Below, one piece after another: positions 1 to 15,808 of a stretch of 64,000 nt of DNA. A program made the position numbers and the translations under genes. Every line of letters begins with the position of its first letter. The first letter of the stretch is position 1. Under the pieces are notes generated by a model. The model ran no database searches. It saw only the letters and a list, made by a program, of their open reading frames with translations, and had not been told where the DNA came from. The DNA is from Cyrtodaria siliqua. Its lineage: Eukaryota > Mollusca > Bivalvia > Adapedonta > Hiatellidae. The stretch covers positions 1 through 64,000 of the forward strand of contig JAWPHD010005570.1 in assembly GCA_037043455.1 (NCBI GenBank). The letters are read 5' to 3'.

Positions 1-37
1 ACTAGTAATGTTCCATCAGACATAACCGACCTCAGAG

Positions 38-3000
38 GTGATACTAGTAATATTTCATCCATCAGGTATGACCAACTGCAGAGGTGATACTATTAATGTC
101 CCATCATGCAAGACCAACCACGGAGGTGATACTAGTAATGTTCCTTCAAACATGGCCAACCATGGAGGTGATATTAGTAATGTTCCATCAGACATGACCA
201 ACCACAGAGGTGATACTAGTAATGATTAAACATGACCAACCACGGAGGTGATACTAGTAATGTCCCATCAGGCAAGACCAACCACGGAGGTAATATTAGT
301 AATGTGCCATCAAACATGACCAACCTCGGAGGTGATACTAGTAATGTTCCATCAGACATGACTGATCTCGGAGGTGTTACTAGTAATGTTCAATCGGGCA
401 TGACCAACCATGGAGGTGATATTAGTAATGTTCCATCAAACATGACCAACCATGGAGGTGATACTAGAAATGTCCCATCATGCATGACCAACCACAGAGG
501 TGATACTAGTAATGTTTTTTCAAACATGACCAACCACGGAGGTGATACTAGTAATGTTCTTTCAAACATGACCAACCACAGAGGTGATACTAGTAATGTT
601 CCATCAAACATGAGCAACCACGGAGGTGAAACTAGTAATGTTCCATCAGGCATGATCAACCAAAGAGATGATACTAGTAATGTTCCATAAAACATGACCA
701 ACCTTGGAGGTGATACTAGTAATGTTCCATAAAACATGACCAACCACGGAGGTGATACTAGTAATGTTCCATCAGGCATGATCAACCATGGAGGTGATAC
801 TACAAATATTCCATCAAACAAGACCAACCATGGAGGTGATACTAGTAATGTTCCATCAAACATGACCAACTTCGGAGGTGATACTAGTAATGTTCCATCA
901 GGCATGACCAACCATGAAGGTGATACTACTAATGTTCCATCAAACAAGACCAACCATGGAGGTGATACTAGTAATGTTCCATCAATGAAAAACCATGGAG
1001 GTGATACTACTAATGTTCCATCAAACATGACCAACCACAGAGGTGACACTAGTAATGTTCCATCAAACATGACCAACCACGGAGGTGATACTAGTAATAT
1101 TCCATCAGGCATGACCAACCAAGGAGGTGATACTAGAAATGTTCCATCAGACATAACCGACCTCAGAGGTGATACTAGTAATATTCCATCCATCAGGCAT
1201 GACCAACCATGGAGGTGATACTACTAATATTCCATCAAACAAGACCAACCATGGAGGTGATACTACTAATGTTCTATCAAACATGACTAACCACAGAGGT
1301 GATACTAGTAATGTTCCATCAAACATGACCAACCATGGAGGTGATACTAGTAATGTTCCATCAGGCATGACCAACCACAGAGGTGATACTAGTAATGTTC
1401 CATCAGACATAACCGACCTCAGAGGTGATACTAGTAATATTTCATCCATCAGGTATGACCAACCGCAGAGGTGATACTATTAATGTCCCATCATGCAAGA
1501 CCAACCACGGAGGTGATACTAGTAATGTTCCTTCAAACATGGCCAACCATGGAGGTGATACTAGTAATGTTCCATCAGACATGACCAACCACAGAGGTGA
1601 TACTAGTAATGATTAAACATGACCAACCACGGAGGTGATACTAGTAATGTCCCATCAGGCAAGACCAATCACGGAGGTAATATTAGTAATGTGCCATCAA
1701 ACATGACCAACCTCGGAGGTGATACTAGTAATGTTCCATCAGACATGACTGACCTCGGAGGTGTTACTAGTAATGTTCAATCGGGCATGACCAACCATGG
1801 AGGTGATATTAGTAATGTTCCATCAAACATGACCAACCATGGAGGTGATACTAGAAATGTCCCATCATGCATGACCAACCACAGAGGTGATACTAGTAAT
1901 GTTTTTTCAAACATGACCAACCACGGAGGTGATACTAGTAATGTTCTTTCAAACATGACCAACCTCGGAGGTGATACTAGTAATGTTCCATCAAACATGA
2001 GCAACCACGGAGGTGAAACTAGTAATGTTCCATCAGGCATGATCAACCAAGGAGATGATACTAGTAATGTTCCATAAAACATGACCAACCTTGGAGGTGA
2101 TACTAGTAATGTTCCATCAAACATGAACAACCACGGAGGTGATACTAGTAATGTTCCATCAGGCATGATCAACCATGGAGGTGATACTACTAATATTCCA
2201 TCAAACAAGACCAACCATGGAGGTGATACTACTAATGTTCCATCAAACATGACCAACCACAGAGGTGATACTAGTAATGTTCCATCAAACATGACCAACC
2301 ATGGAGGTGATACTAGTAATGTTCCATCAGGCATGACCAACCATGGAGGTAATACTAGTAATGTTCCATCAGGCATGACCAACCACGGAGGTGATACTAG
2401 TAATGTTCCATCAGGCATGACCAACCATGGAGGTGATACTAGTAATGTTTCATCAAACATGACCAACCACGGAGGTGATACTAGTAATGTTAAATCAGGC
2501 ATGACCAACCTCAGAGGTGATACTAGTAATGTTCCATCAATGACCAACCATGGAGGTGATACTAGTAATGTTCCATCAAACATGACCAACCACGGAGGTG
2601 ATACTAGTAATGTTCCATCAGGCATGACCAACCTTGGAGGTGATACTAGTAATGTTCCATCAATGACCAACCTTGGAGGTGATACTAGTAATGTTCCATC
2701 AGGCAAGACCAATCACGGAGGTGATACTAGTAATGTTCCATCAAACATGACCAACCACGGAGGTGATACTAGTAATGTTCCATCAAACATGACCAAATTC
2801 GGAGGTGATACTAGTAATGTTCCATCAGGCATGACCAACCATGAAGGTGATACTACTAATGTTCCATCAAACAAGACCAACCATGGAGGTGATACTAGTA
2901 ATGTTCCATCAATGAAAAACCATGGAGGTGATACTACTAATGTTCCATCAAACATGACCAACCACAGAGGTGACACTAGTAATGTTCCATCAAACATGAC

Positions 3001-6000
3001 CAACCACGGAGGTGATACTAGTAATGTTCCATCAGGCATGACCAACCTCGGAGGTGATACTAGTAATGTTCCATCAGACATGACTGACCTCGGAGGTGTT
3101 ACTAGTAATGTTCAATCGGGCATGACCAACCATGGAGGTGATATTAGTAATGTTCCATCAAACATGACCAACCATGGAGGTGATACTAGAAATGTCCCAT
3201 CATGCATGACCAACCACAGAGGTGATACTAGTAATGTTTTTTCAAACATGACCAACCACAGAGGTGATACTAGTAATGTTCTTTCAAACATGACCAACCA
3301 CAGAGGTGATACTAGTAATGTTCCATCAAACATGAGCAACCATGGAGGTGAAACTAGTAATGTTCCATCAGGCATGATCAACCAAGGAGATGATACTAGT
3401 AATGTTCCATAAAACATGACCAACCTTGGAGGTGATACTAGTAATGTTCCATCAAACATGACCAACCACGGAGGTGATACTAGTAATGTTCCATCAGGCA
3501 TGATCAACCATGGAGATGATACTACTAATATTCCATCAAACATGAACAACCACAGAGGTGATACTAGTAATGTTCCATCAAACATGACCAACCACGGAGG
3601 TGATACTAGTAATGTTCCATCAGGCATGACCAACCATGGAGGTGATACTAGTAATGTTCCATCAGACATAACCGACCTCAGAGGTGATACTAGTAATGTT
3701 CCATCAGGCATGACAAACCACGGAGGTGACACTAGTAAAGTTCCATCAAACATGACCAACCACGGAGGTGATACTAGTAATGTTCCATCAGGCATGACCA
3801 ACCACGGAGGTGATACTAGAAATGTTCCATCAGACATAACCGACCTCAGAGGTGATACTAGTAATATTCCATCCATCAGGCATGACCAACCATGGAGGTG
3901 ATACTACTAATATTCCATCAAACAAGACCAACCATGGAGGTGATACTACTAATGTTCTATCAAACATGACCAACCACAGAGGTGATACTAGTAATGTTCC
4001 ATCAAACATGACCAACCATGGAGGTGATACTAGTAATGTTCCATCAGACATAACCGACCTCAGAGGTGATACTAGTAATATTTCATCCATCAGGTATGAC
4101 CAACCGCAGAGGTGATACTATTAATGTCCCATCATGCAAGACCAACCACGGAGGTGATACTAGTAATGTTCCTTCAAACATGGCCAACCATGGAGGTGAT
4201 ACTAGTAATGTTCCATCAGACATGACCAACCACAGAGGTGATACTAGTAATGATTAAACATGACCAACCACGGAGGTGATACTAGTAATGTCCCATCAGG
4301 CAAGACCAACCACGGAGGTAATATTAGTAATGTGCCATCAAACATGACCAACCTCGGAGGTGATACTAGTAATGTTCCATCAGACATGACTGATCTCGGA
4401 GGTGTTACTAGTAATGTTCAATCGGGCATGACCAACCATGGAGGTGATATTAGTAATGTTCCATCAAACATGACCAACCATGGAGGTGATACTAGAAATG
4501 TCCCATCATGCATGACCAACCACAGAGGTGATACTAGTAATGTTTTTTCAAACATGACCAACCACGGAGGTGATACTAGTAATGTTCTTTCAAACATGAC
4601 CAACCACAGAGGTGATACTAGTAATGTTCCATCAAACATGAGCAACCACGGAGGTGAAACTAGTAATGTTCCATCAGGCATGATCAACCAAAGAGATGAT
4701 ACTAGTAATGTTCCATAAAACATGACCAACCTTGGAGGTGATACTAGTAATGTTCCATCAAACATGACCAACCACGGAGGTGATACTAGAAATGTTCCAT
4801 CAGGCATGATCAACCATGGAGGTGATACTACTAATATTCCATCAAACAAGACCAACCATGGAGGTGATACTAGTAATGTTCCATCAAACATGACCAACTT
4901 TGGAGGTGATACTAGTAATGTTCCATCAGGCATGACCAACCATGAAGGTGATACTACTAATGTTCCATCAAACAAGACCAACCATGGAGGTGATACTAGT
5001 AATGTTCCATCAATGAAAAACCATGGAGGTGATACTACTAATGTTCCATCAAACATGACCAACCACAGAGGTGACACTAGTAATGTTCCATCAAACATGA
5101 CCAACCACGGAGGTGATACTACTAATATTCCATCAAACAAGACCAACCATGGAGGTGATACTACTAATGTTCCATCAAAAATGACCAAACACAGAGGTGA
5201 TACTAGTAATGTTCCATCAAACATGACCAACCATGGAGGTGATACTAGTAATGTTCCATCAGGCATGACCAACCACGGAGGTGATACTAGTAATGTTCCA
5301 TCAGACATAACCGACCTCAGAGGTGATACTAGTAATATTTCATCCATCAGGTATGACCAACCGCAGAGGTGATACTATTAATGTCCCATCATGCAAGACC
5401 AACCACGGAGGTGATACTAGTAATGTTCCTTCAAACATGGCCAACCATGGAGGTGATACTAGTAATGTTCCATCAGACATGACCAACCACAGAGGTGATA
5501 CTAGTAATGATTAAACATGACCAACCACGGAGGTGATACTAGTAATGTCCCATCAGGCAAGACCAACCACGGAGGTAATATTAGTAATGTGCCATCAAAC
5601 ATGACCAACCTCGGAGGTGATACTAGTAATGTTCCATCAGACATGACTGACCTCGGAGGTGTTACTAGTAATGTTCAATCGGGCATGACCAACCATGGAG
5701 GTGATATTAGTAATGTTCCATCAAACATGACCAACCATGGAGGTGATACTAGAAATGTCCCATCATGCATGACCAACCACAGAGGTGAAACTAGTAGTGT
5801 TTTTTCAAACATGACCAACCACGGAGGTGATACTAGTAATGTTCTTTCAAACATGACCAACCACAGAGGTGATACTAGTAATGTTCCATCAAACATGAGC
5901 AACCACGGAGGTGAAACTAGTAATGTTCCATCAGGCATGATCAACCAAGGAGATGATACTAGTAATGTTCCATAAAACATGACCAACCTTGGAGGTGATA

Positions 6001-9000
6001 CTAGTAATGTTCCATCAAACATGAACAACCACGGAGGTGATACTAGTAATGTTCCATCAGGCATGTTCAACCATGGAGGTGATACTACTAATATTCCATC
6101 AAACAAGACCAACCATGGAGGTGATACTACTAATGTTCCATCAAACATGACTAACCACAGAGGTGATACTAGTAATGTTCCATCAAACATGATCAACCAT
6201 GGAGGTGATACTACTAATATTCCATCAAACAAGACCAACCATGGAGGTGATACTAGTAATGTTCCATCAAACATGATCAACCATGGAGGTGATACTACTA
6301 ATGTTCCATCAAACATGACTAACCACGGAGGTGATACTAGTAATGTTCCATCAGGCATGATCAACCATGGAGGTGATACTAGTAATGTTCCATCAAACAT
6401 GACCAACCACAGAGGTGATACTAGTAATGTTCCATCAAACATGACCAACCACGGAGGTGATACTAGTAATGTTCCATCAGGCATGACCAACCATGGAGGT
6501 GATACTAGTAATGTTCCATCAAACATGACCAACCACAGAGGTGATACTAGTAATGTTCCATCAAACATGACCAACCACGGAGGTGATACTAGTAATGTTC
6601 CATCAGGCATGACCAACCATGGAGGTGATACTACTAATATTCCATCAAACATGATCAACCATGGAGGTGATACTAGTAATATTCCATCCATCAGGCATGA
6701 CCAACCATGGAGGTGATACTACTAATATTCCATCAAACAAGACCAACCATGGAGGTGATACTACTAATGTTCCATCAAACATGACCAACCACAGAGGTGA
6801 TACTAGTAATGTTCCATCAAACATGACCAACCACGGAGGTGATACTAGTAATGTTCCATCAGGCATGACCAACCATGGAGGTGATACTAGTAATGTTCCA
6901 TCAGACATAACCGACCTCAGAGGTGATACTAGTAATGTTCCATCAGGCATGACCAACCATGGAGGTGATACTACTAATATTCCATCAAACAAGACCAACC
7001 ATGGAGGTGATACTACTAATGTTCTATCAAACATGACCAACCACAGAGGTGATACTAGTAATGTTCCATCAAACATGACCAACCACGGAGGTGATACTAG
7101 TAATGTTCCATCAGGCATGACCAACCACGGAGGTGATACTAGTAATGTTCCATCAGACATAACCGACCTCAGAGGTGATACTAGTAATATTTCATCCATC
7201 AGGTATGACCAACCGCAGAGGTGATACTATTAATGTCCCATCATGCAAGACCAACCACGGAGGTGATACTAGTAATGTTCCTTCAAACATGGCCAACCAT
7301 GGAGGTGATACTAGTAATGTTCCATCAGACATGACCAACCACAGAGGTGATACTAGTAATGATTAAACATGACCAACCACGGAGGTGATACTAGTAATGT
7401 CCCATCAGGCAAGACCAACCACGGAGGTAATATTAGTAATGTGCCATCAAACATGACCAACCTCGGAGGTGATACTAGTAATGTTCCATCAGACATGACT
7501 GATCTCGGAGGTGTTACTAGTAATGTTCAATCGGGCATGACCAACCATGGAGGTGATATTAGTAATGTTCCATCAAACATGACCAACCATGGAGGTGATA
7601 CTAGAAATGTCCCATCATGCATGACCAACCACAGAGGTGATACTAGTAATGTTTTTTCAAACATGACCAACCACGGAGGTGATACTAGTAATGTTCTTTC
7701 AAACATGACCAACCACAGAGGTGATACTAGTAATGTTCCATCAAACATGAGCAACCACGGAGGTGAAACTAGTAATGTTCCATCAGGCATGATGAACCAA
7801 AGAGATGATACTAGTAATGTTCCATAAAACATGACCAACCTTGGAGGTGATACTAGTAATGTTCCATCAAACATGACCAACCACGGAGGTGATACTAGTA
7901 ATGTTCCATCAGGCATGATCAACCATGGAGGTGATACTACTAATATTCCATCAAACAAGACCAACCATGGAGGTGATACTACTAATGTTCCATCAAACAT
8001 GACTAACCACAGATGTGATACTAGTAATGTTCCATCAAACATGACCAACCATGGAGGTGATACTAGTAATGTTCCATCAGGCATGACCAACCATGGAGGT
8101 GATACTAGTAATGTTCCATCAGACATAACCGACCTCAGAGGTGATACTAGTAATGTTCCATCAGGCATGACCAACCACGGAGGTGATACTAGTAATGTTC
8201 CATAAGGCATGACCAACCATGGAGGTGATACTAGTAATGTTCCATTTGGAGGTGATACTAGTAATGTTCCATCAGGCATGACCAACCTTGGAGGTGATAC
8301 TAGTAATGTTCTATCAAACATGACCAACCACAGAGGTGATACTAGTAATGTTCCATCAAACAAGACCAACCTCAGAGGTGATACTAGTAATGTTCCATCA
8401 AACATGACCAACCTCGGAGGTGATACTAGTAATGTTCCATCAAACATGACCAACCACGGAGGTGATACTAGTAATGTTCCATCAGGCATGACCAACCATG
8501 AAGGTGAAACTACTAATGTTCCATCAAACAAGACCAACCATGGAGGTGATACTAGTAATGTTCCATCAATGAAAAACTATGGAGGTGATACTAATGTTCC
8601 ATCAAACATGACCAACCTCGGAGGTGATACTAGTAATGAGGTGATACTAGTAATGTTCCATCAGACATAACCGACCACTAGGTGATACTAGTAATGAGGT
8701 GATACTAGTAATGTTCCATCAGACATAACCGACCACTAGGTGATACTAGTAATGTTCCATCCATCAGGCATGACCAACCACGGAGGTGAAACTAGTAATG
8801 TTCCATCAGACATAACAGACCTCAGAGGTGATACTAGTAATGTTCCATCAGGCATGACCAACCACGGAGGTGATACTAGTAATGTTCCATCAGACATAAC
8901 CGACCTCAGAGGTGATACTAGTAATATTCCATCCATCAGGCATGACCAACAGTGGAGGTGATACTAGAAATGTCCCATCATGCATGACCAACCACAGAGG

Positions 9001-12000
9001 TGATACTAGTAATGTTTTTTCAAACATGACCAACCACGGAGGTGATACTAGTAATGTTCTTTCAAACATGACCAACCACAGAGGTGATACTAGTAATGTT
9101 CCATCAAACATGAGCAACCACGGAGGTGTTACTAGTAATGTTCAATCGGGCATGACCAACCATGGAGGTGATATTAGTAATGTTCCATCAAACATGACCA
9201 ACCATGGAGGTGATACTAGAAATGTCCCATCATGCATGACCAACCACGGAGGTGATACTAGTAATGTTCTTTCAAACATGACCAACCACAGAGGTGATAC
9301 TAGTAATGTTCCATGAGGCATGACCAACCACGGAGGTGATACTAGTAATGTTCCATCAAACATGACCAACAAGGGAGGTGATACTAGTAATGTTCCATCA
9401 GGCATGACCAACCACTGAGGTTATACTAGTAATGTTCCATCAGGCATGACAAACCATGGAGGTGATACTAGTAATGTTCCATCAGGCATGACCAACCATG
9501 GAGGTGATACTACTAGTGTTCCATCAGGCATGACCAACCATGGAGGTGATACTAGTAATGTTCCATCAAACATGACCAACCCCAGAGGTGATACTAGTAA
9601 TGTTCCATCCATCAGGCAAGACCAACCTCGGAGGTGATACTAGTAATGTTCCATCAGGTATGACCAACCACGGAGGTGATACTAGTAATGTTCCATCAGA
9701 CATAACCGACCTCAAAGGTGATATTAGTAATGTTCCATCCATCAGGCTAGACCAACCGCGGAGGTGATACTAGTAATGTTCCATCAGGCATGACCAACCA
9801 CGGAGGTGATACTAGTAATGTCCCATCATGCAAGACCAACCACGGAGGTGATACTAGTAATGTTCCTTCAAACATGACCAACCATGGAGGTGATACTAGT
9901 AATGTTCCATCAGACATAACCGACCTCAGGGGTGATACTAGTAATGTTCCATCCATCAGGCAAGACCAACCGCGGAGGTGATACTAGTAATGTTCCATCA
10001 GGCATGACCAACCACGGAGGTGATACTAGTAATGTCCCATCATGCAAGACCAACCACGGAGGTGATACTAGTAATGTTCCTTCAAACATGACCAACCATG
10101 GAGGTGATACTAGAAATGTTCCATCAGACATGACCAACCACAGAGGTGATACTAGTAATGATTAAACATGACCAACCACAGAAGTGATAGTAGTAATGTT
10201 CAATCAAACATGACTAACCTTGGAGATGATACTAGTAATGTTCCATCAAACATGACCAACCATGGAGGTGATACTAGTAATGTTCCATCAAACATGACCA
10301 ACCACGGAGGTTATACTAGTAATGTTCCATTAGACATAAACAACCTCAGAGGTGATACTAGTAATGTTCCATCAGGCATGACCAACCACGGACGTGATAC
10401 TAGTAATGTTGCATCAGGCATGACCAACCACGGAGGTGAAACTAGTAATGTTGCATCAGACATGACCAACCTTGGAGGTGATACTAGTAATGTTCCATCA
10501 GGCATGACCAACCTAGGAGGTGATACTAGTAATGTTCCATCAGGCATGACCAACCTTGGAGTTGATACTAGTAATGTTCCATAAAACATGACCAACCTCG
10601 AAGGTGATACTAGTAATGTTCCATCAAACATGACCAACCACGGAGGTGATACTAGTAATGTTCCATCAGGCATGATCAACCATGGAGGTGATACTACTAA
10701 TGTTCCATTAAACATGACCAACCATGGAGGTGATACTACTAATGTTCCATTAAACATGACCAACCACAGAGGTGATACTAGTGATGTTCCATCAAACATG
10801 ACCAACCACGGAGGTGATACTAGTAATGTTCCATCAGGCATGACCAACCACGGAGGTGATACTAGTAATGTTCCATCAGACATAACCGACCTCAGAGGTG
10901 ATACTAGTAATATTTCATCCATCAGGCATGAACAACCACAGAGGTGATACTATTAATGTCCCATCATGCAAGACCAACCACGGAGGTGATACTAGTAATG
11001 TTCCTTCAAACATGGCCAACCATGGAGGTGATACTAGTAATGTTCCATCAGACATGACCAACCACAGAGGTGATACTAGTAATGATTAAACATGACCAAC
11101 CACGGAGGTGATACTAGTAATGTCCCATCAGGCAAGACCAATCACGGAGGTAATATTAGTAATATGCCATCAAACATGACCAACCTCGGAGGTGATACTA
11201 GTAATGTTCCATCAGACATGACTGACATCGGAGGTGTTACTAGTAATGTTCAATCGGGCATGACCAACCATGGAGGTGATATTAGTAATACTCCATCAAA
11301 CATGACCAACCATGGAGGTGATACTAGAAATGTCCCATCATGCATGACCAACCACAGAGGTGATACTAGTAATATTTTTTCAAACATGACCAACCACGGA
11401 GGTGATACTAGTAATGTTCTTTCAAACATGACCAACCACAGAGGTGATACTAGTAATGTTCCATCAAACATGAGCAACCACGGAGGTGAAACTAGTAATG
11501 TTCCATCAGGCATGATCAACCAAGGAGATGATACTAGTAATGTTCCATCAGGCATGACCAACCATGGAGGTGATACTAGTAATGTTCCATAAGGCATGAC
11601 CAACCACGGAGGTTATACTAGTAATGTTCCATCAGGCATGACCAACCATGGAGGTGATACTAGTAATGTTCCATCAGGCATGACCAACCACGGAGGTGAT
11701 ACTACTAATGTTCCATCAGGCATGACCAATCACATAAGGTGATACTAGTAATGTTCCATCAGGCATGACCAACCATGGAGGTGATACTAGTAATGTTCCA
11801 TCAAACATGACCAACCTCAGAGGTGATACTAGTAATGTTCCATCCATCAGGCAAGACCAACCGCGGACATGATACTAGTAATGTTCCGTCAGGCATGACC
11901 AACCACGGAGGTGATACTAGTAATGATCCATCAGACATAACCGACCTCAGAGGTGATACTAGTAATGTTCCATCCATCAGGCAAGACCAACAGCGGAGGT

Positions 12001-13570
12001 GATACTATTAATGTTCCATCAGACATGACCAACCACGGAGGTGATACTAGGAATGTCCCATCATAAAAGACCAACCACGGAGGTGATATTAGTAATGTTC
12101 CTTCAAACATGACCAACCATGGAGGTGATACTAGTAATGTTCCATCAGACATGACAACCACAGAGGTGATACTAGTAATGATTAAACATGACCAACCACG
12201 GAGGTGATACTAGTAATGTTCCATCAGGCATGACCAACTACGGAGCTGATACTAGTAATGTTCCATCAGGCATGACCAACCACAGAGGTGATACTAGTAA
12301 TGTTCCATCAAACATGAGCAACCACGGAGGAGAAACAAGTAATGTTCCATCAGGCATGATCAACCAAGGAGATGATACTAGTAATGTTCCATCAGGCATG
12401 ACCAACCATGGAGGTGATACTAGTAATGTTCCATAAGGCATGACCAACCACGGAGGTTATACTAGTAATGTTCCATCAGGCATGACCAACCATGGAGGTG
12501 ATACTATTAATGTTCCATCAGGCATGACCAACCTTGGAGGTGATACTAGTAATGTTCCATCAGGCATGACCAACCTTGGTGGTGATACTAGTAATGTTCC
12601 ATAAAACATGACCAACCTCGAAGGTGATACTAGTAATATTGCATCAAACATGACCAACCACGGAGGTGATACTAGTAATGTTCTATCAGGCATGATCAAC
12701 CATGGAGGTGATACTACTAATATTCCATCAGACAAGACCAACCATGGAGGTGATACTACTAATGTTCCATTAAACATGACCAACCACAGAGGTGATACTA
12801 GTAATGTTCCATCAAACATGACCAACCACGGAGGTGATACTAGTAATGTTCCATCAGGCATGACCAACCACGGAGGTGATACTAGTAATGTTCCATCAGA
12901 CATAACCGACCTCAGAGGTGATACTAGTAATATTTCATCCATCAGGCATGAACAACCGCAGAGGTGATACTATTAAAGTCCCATCATGCAAGACCAACCA
13001 TGGAGGAGATACTAGTAATGTTCCTTCAAACATGGCCAACCATGGAGGTGATACTAGTAATGTTCCATCAGACATGACCAACCACAGAGGTGATACTAGT
13101 AATGATTAAACATGACCTACCACGGAGGTGATACTAGTAATGTCCCATCAGGCAAGACCAACCACGGAGGTAATATTAGTAATATGCCATCAAACATGAC
13201 CAACCTCGGAGGTGATACTAGTAATGTTCCATCAGACATGACTGACCTCGGAGGTGTTACTAGTAATGTTCAATCGGGCATGACCAACCATGGAGGTGAT
13301 ATTAGTAATATTCCATCAAACATGACCAACCATGGAGGTGATACTAGAAATGTCCCATCATGCATGACCAACCACAGAGGTGATACTAGTAATGTTTTTT
13401 CAAACATGACCAACCACAGAGGTGATACTAGTAATGTTCTTTCAAACATGACCAACCACAGAGGTGATATTAGTAATATTCCATCAAACATGAGCAACCA
13501 CGGAGGTGAAACTAGTAATGTTCCATCAGGCATGATCAACCAAGGAGATGATACTAGTAATGTTCCATCA
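38..13570. repeat. Higher-order repeat: seven copies of a ~650-bp cassette within the 42-bp array
   Basis: A fixed order of about 15-16 variant monomers recurs at 38-690, 1425-2077, 4066-4718, 5323-5975, 7175-7827, 10898-11550 and 12918-13570. Each starts at a 46-bp CATCCATCAGG unit and includes ACTATTAATGTCCCATCATGC, an AATGATTAAAC stop-containing monomer, a GGTGTTACTAG monomer with CAATCGGGC, and a GTTTTTTCAAAC monomer. A partial copy lies at about 3018-3412 and rearranged fragments at about 8960-9310. Start-to-start distances (1387, 2641, 1257, 1852, 3723, 2020 bp) differ by near-whole numbers of monomers, as expected if unequal exchange inserted or removed monomers between conserved cassettes. 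Confidence 0.9.
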
Positions 13571-14627
13571 GGCATGACCAACCATGGAGGTGATACTAGT
13601 AATTTTCCATAAGGCATGACCAACCACGGAGGTTATACTAGTAATGTTCCATCAGGCATGACCAACCATGGAGGTGATACTAGTAATGTTCCATCAGGCA
13701 TGACCAACCACGGAGGTGATACTACTAATGATCCATCAGGCATGACCAATCACATAAGGTGATACTAGTAATGTTCCATCAGGCATGACCAACCATGGAG
13801 GTGATACTAGTAATGTTCCATCAAACATGACCAACCTCATAGGTGATACTAGTAATGTTCCATCCATCAGGCAAGACCAACCGCGGACGTGATACTAGTA
13901 ATGTTCCGTCAGGCATGACCAACCACGGAGGTGATACTAGTAATGATCCATCAGACATAACCGACCTCAGAGGTGATACTAGTAATGTTCCATCCATCAG
14001 GCAAGACCAACAGCGGAGGTGATACTATTAATGTTCCATCAGACATGACCAACCACGGAGGTGATACTAGGAATGTCCCATCATAAAAGACCAACCACGG
14101 AGGTGATACTAGTAATGTTCCTTCAAACATGACCAACCACGGAGGTGATACTAGTAATGTTCCATCAGACATGACAACCACAGAGGTGATACTAGTAATG
14201 ATTAAACATGACCAACCACGGAGGTGATACTAGTAATGTTCCATCAGGCATGACCAACTACGGAGCTGATACTAGTAATGTTCCATCAGGCATGACCAAC
14301 CACAAAGGTGATACTAGTAATGTCCCATCAAACATGAGCAACCACGGAGGTGAAACAAGTAATGTTCCATCAGGCATGATCAAACAAGGAGATGATACTA
14401 GTAATGTTCCATCAGGCATGACCAACCATGGAGGTGATACTAGTAATGTTCCATAAGGCATGACCAACCACGGAGGATATACTAATAATGTTCCATCAGG
14501 CATGACCAACAATGGAGGTGATACTAGTAATGTTCCATCAGGAATGACCAACCACGGAGGTGATACTACTAATGTTCCATCAGGCATGACCAATCACATA
14601 AGGTGATACTAGAAATGTTCCATCAGG
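10588..14627. repeat. 2,020-bp tandem duplication within the 42-bp array
   Basis: Landmarks recur with a constant offset of 2,020 bp: 10588/12608, 10898/12918, 11092/13112, 11931/13951 and 12188/14208. They include private variants such as CACATAAGGTGATAC and GCGGACRTGATAC. Part of the unit is copied again 844 bp downstream (13951/14795, 14208/15052). The offsets are about 48 and 20 monomers. This is a second, larger tier of organisation that already contains one cassette per copy. Confidence 0.85.
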
Positions 14628-15808
14628 CATGACCAACCATGGAGGTGATACTAGTAATGTTCCATCAAACATGACCAACCTCAGAGGTGAAACTAGTAAT
14701 GTTCCATCCATCAGGCAAGACCAACCGCGGACGTGATACTAGTAATGTTCCGTCAGGCATGACCAACCACGGAGGTGATACTAGTAATGATCCATCAGAC
14801 ATTACCGACCTCAGAGGTGATACTAGTAATGTTCCATCCATCAGGCAAGACGAACACCGGAGGTGATACTATTAATGTTCCATCAGACATGACCAACCAC
14901 GGAGGTGATACTAGGAATGTCTCATCATAAAAGACCAACCACGGAGGTGATACTAGTAATGTTCCTTCAAACATGACCAACCATGGAGGTGATACTAGTA
15001 ATGTTCCATCAGACATGACAACCACAGAGGTGATACTAGTAATGATTAAACATGACCAACCACGTAGGTGATACTAGTAATGTTCCATCAGGCATGACCA
15101 ACTACGGAGCTGATACTAGTAATGTTCCATCAGGCATGACCAACCACGGAGGTGATATTAGTAATGTTTCATCAAACATGACCAACCACAGAGGTGATAC
15201 TAGTAATGTTCCATCAGGAATGACTGATCTCCGAGGTGATACTAGTAATGTTCCATCAGGCATGACCAACCACGGAGGTGATACTAGCAATGTCCCATCA
15301 GGCATGACCAACCACGGATGTGATACTAATAATGTTCCATCAAACATGACCAACCTCGGAGGTGATACTAATAATGTTCCATCAGGCAAGACCAACCATG
15401 GAGGTGATACTAGTAATGTTTCATCAGGCATGACCAACCACAGAGGTGATACTAGTAATGTTCCATCAAACATGGCCAACCATGGAGGTGATACTAGTAA
15501 TGTTCCATCAGACATAACCGACCTCAGAGGTGATACTAGTAATGTTCCATCCATCAGGCATGACCAACCACGGAGGTGATAATAGTAATGTTCCATCAGA
15601 CCTGACTGACCTCGGAGGTGATACTAGTAATGTCCCATAAGGCATGAGCAACCTCAGAGGTGATACTAGTAATGTCCCATCATGCATGACTAACCACAGA
15701 GGTGATACTAGTAATGTTCCATCAGGCATGACCAACCAAGGAGGTGAAACTAGTAATGTTCCATCAATAACCAACCATGGAGGTGATACTAGTAATATTC
15801 CATGAGGC

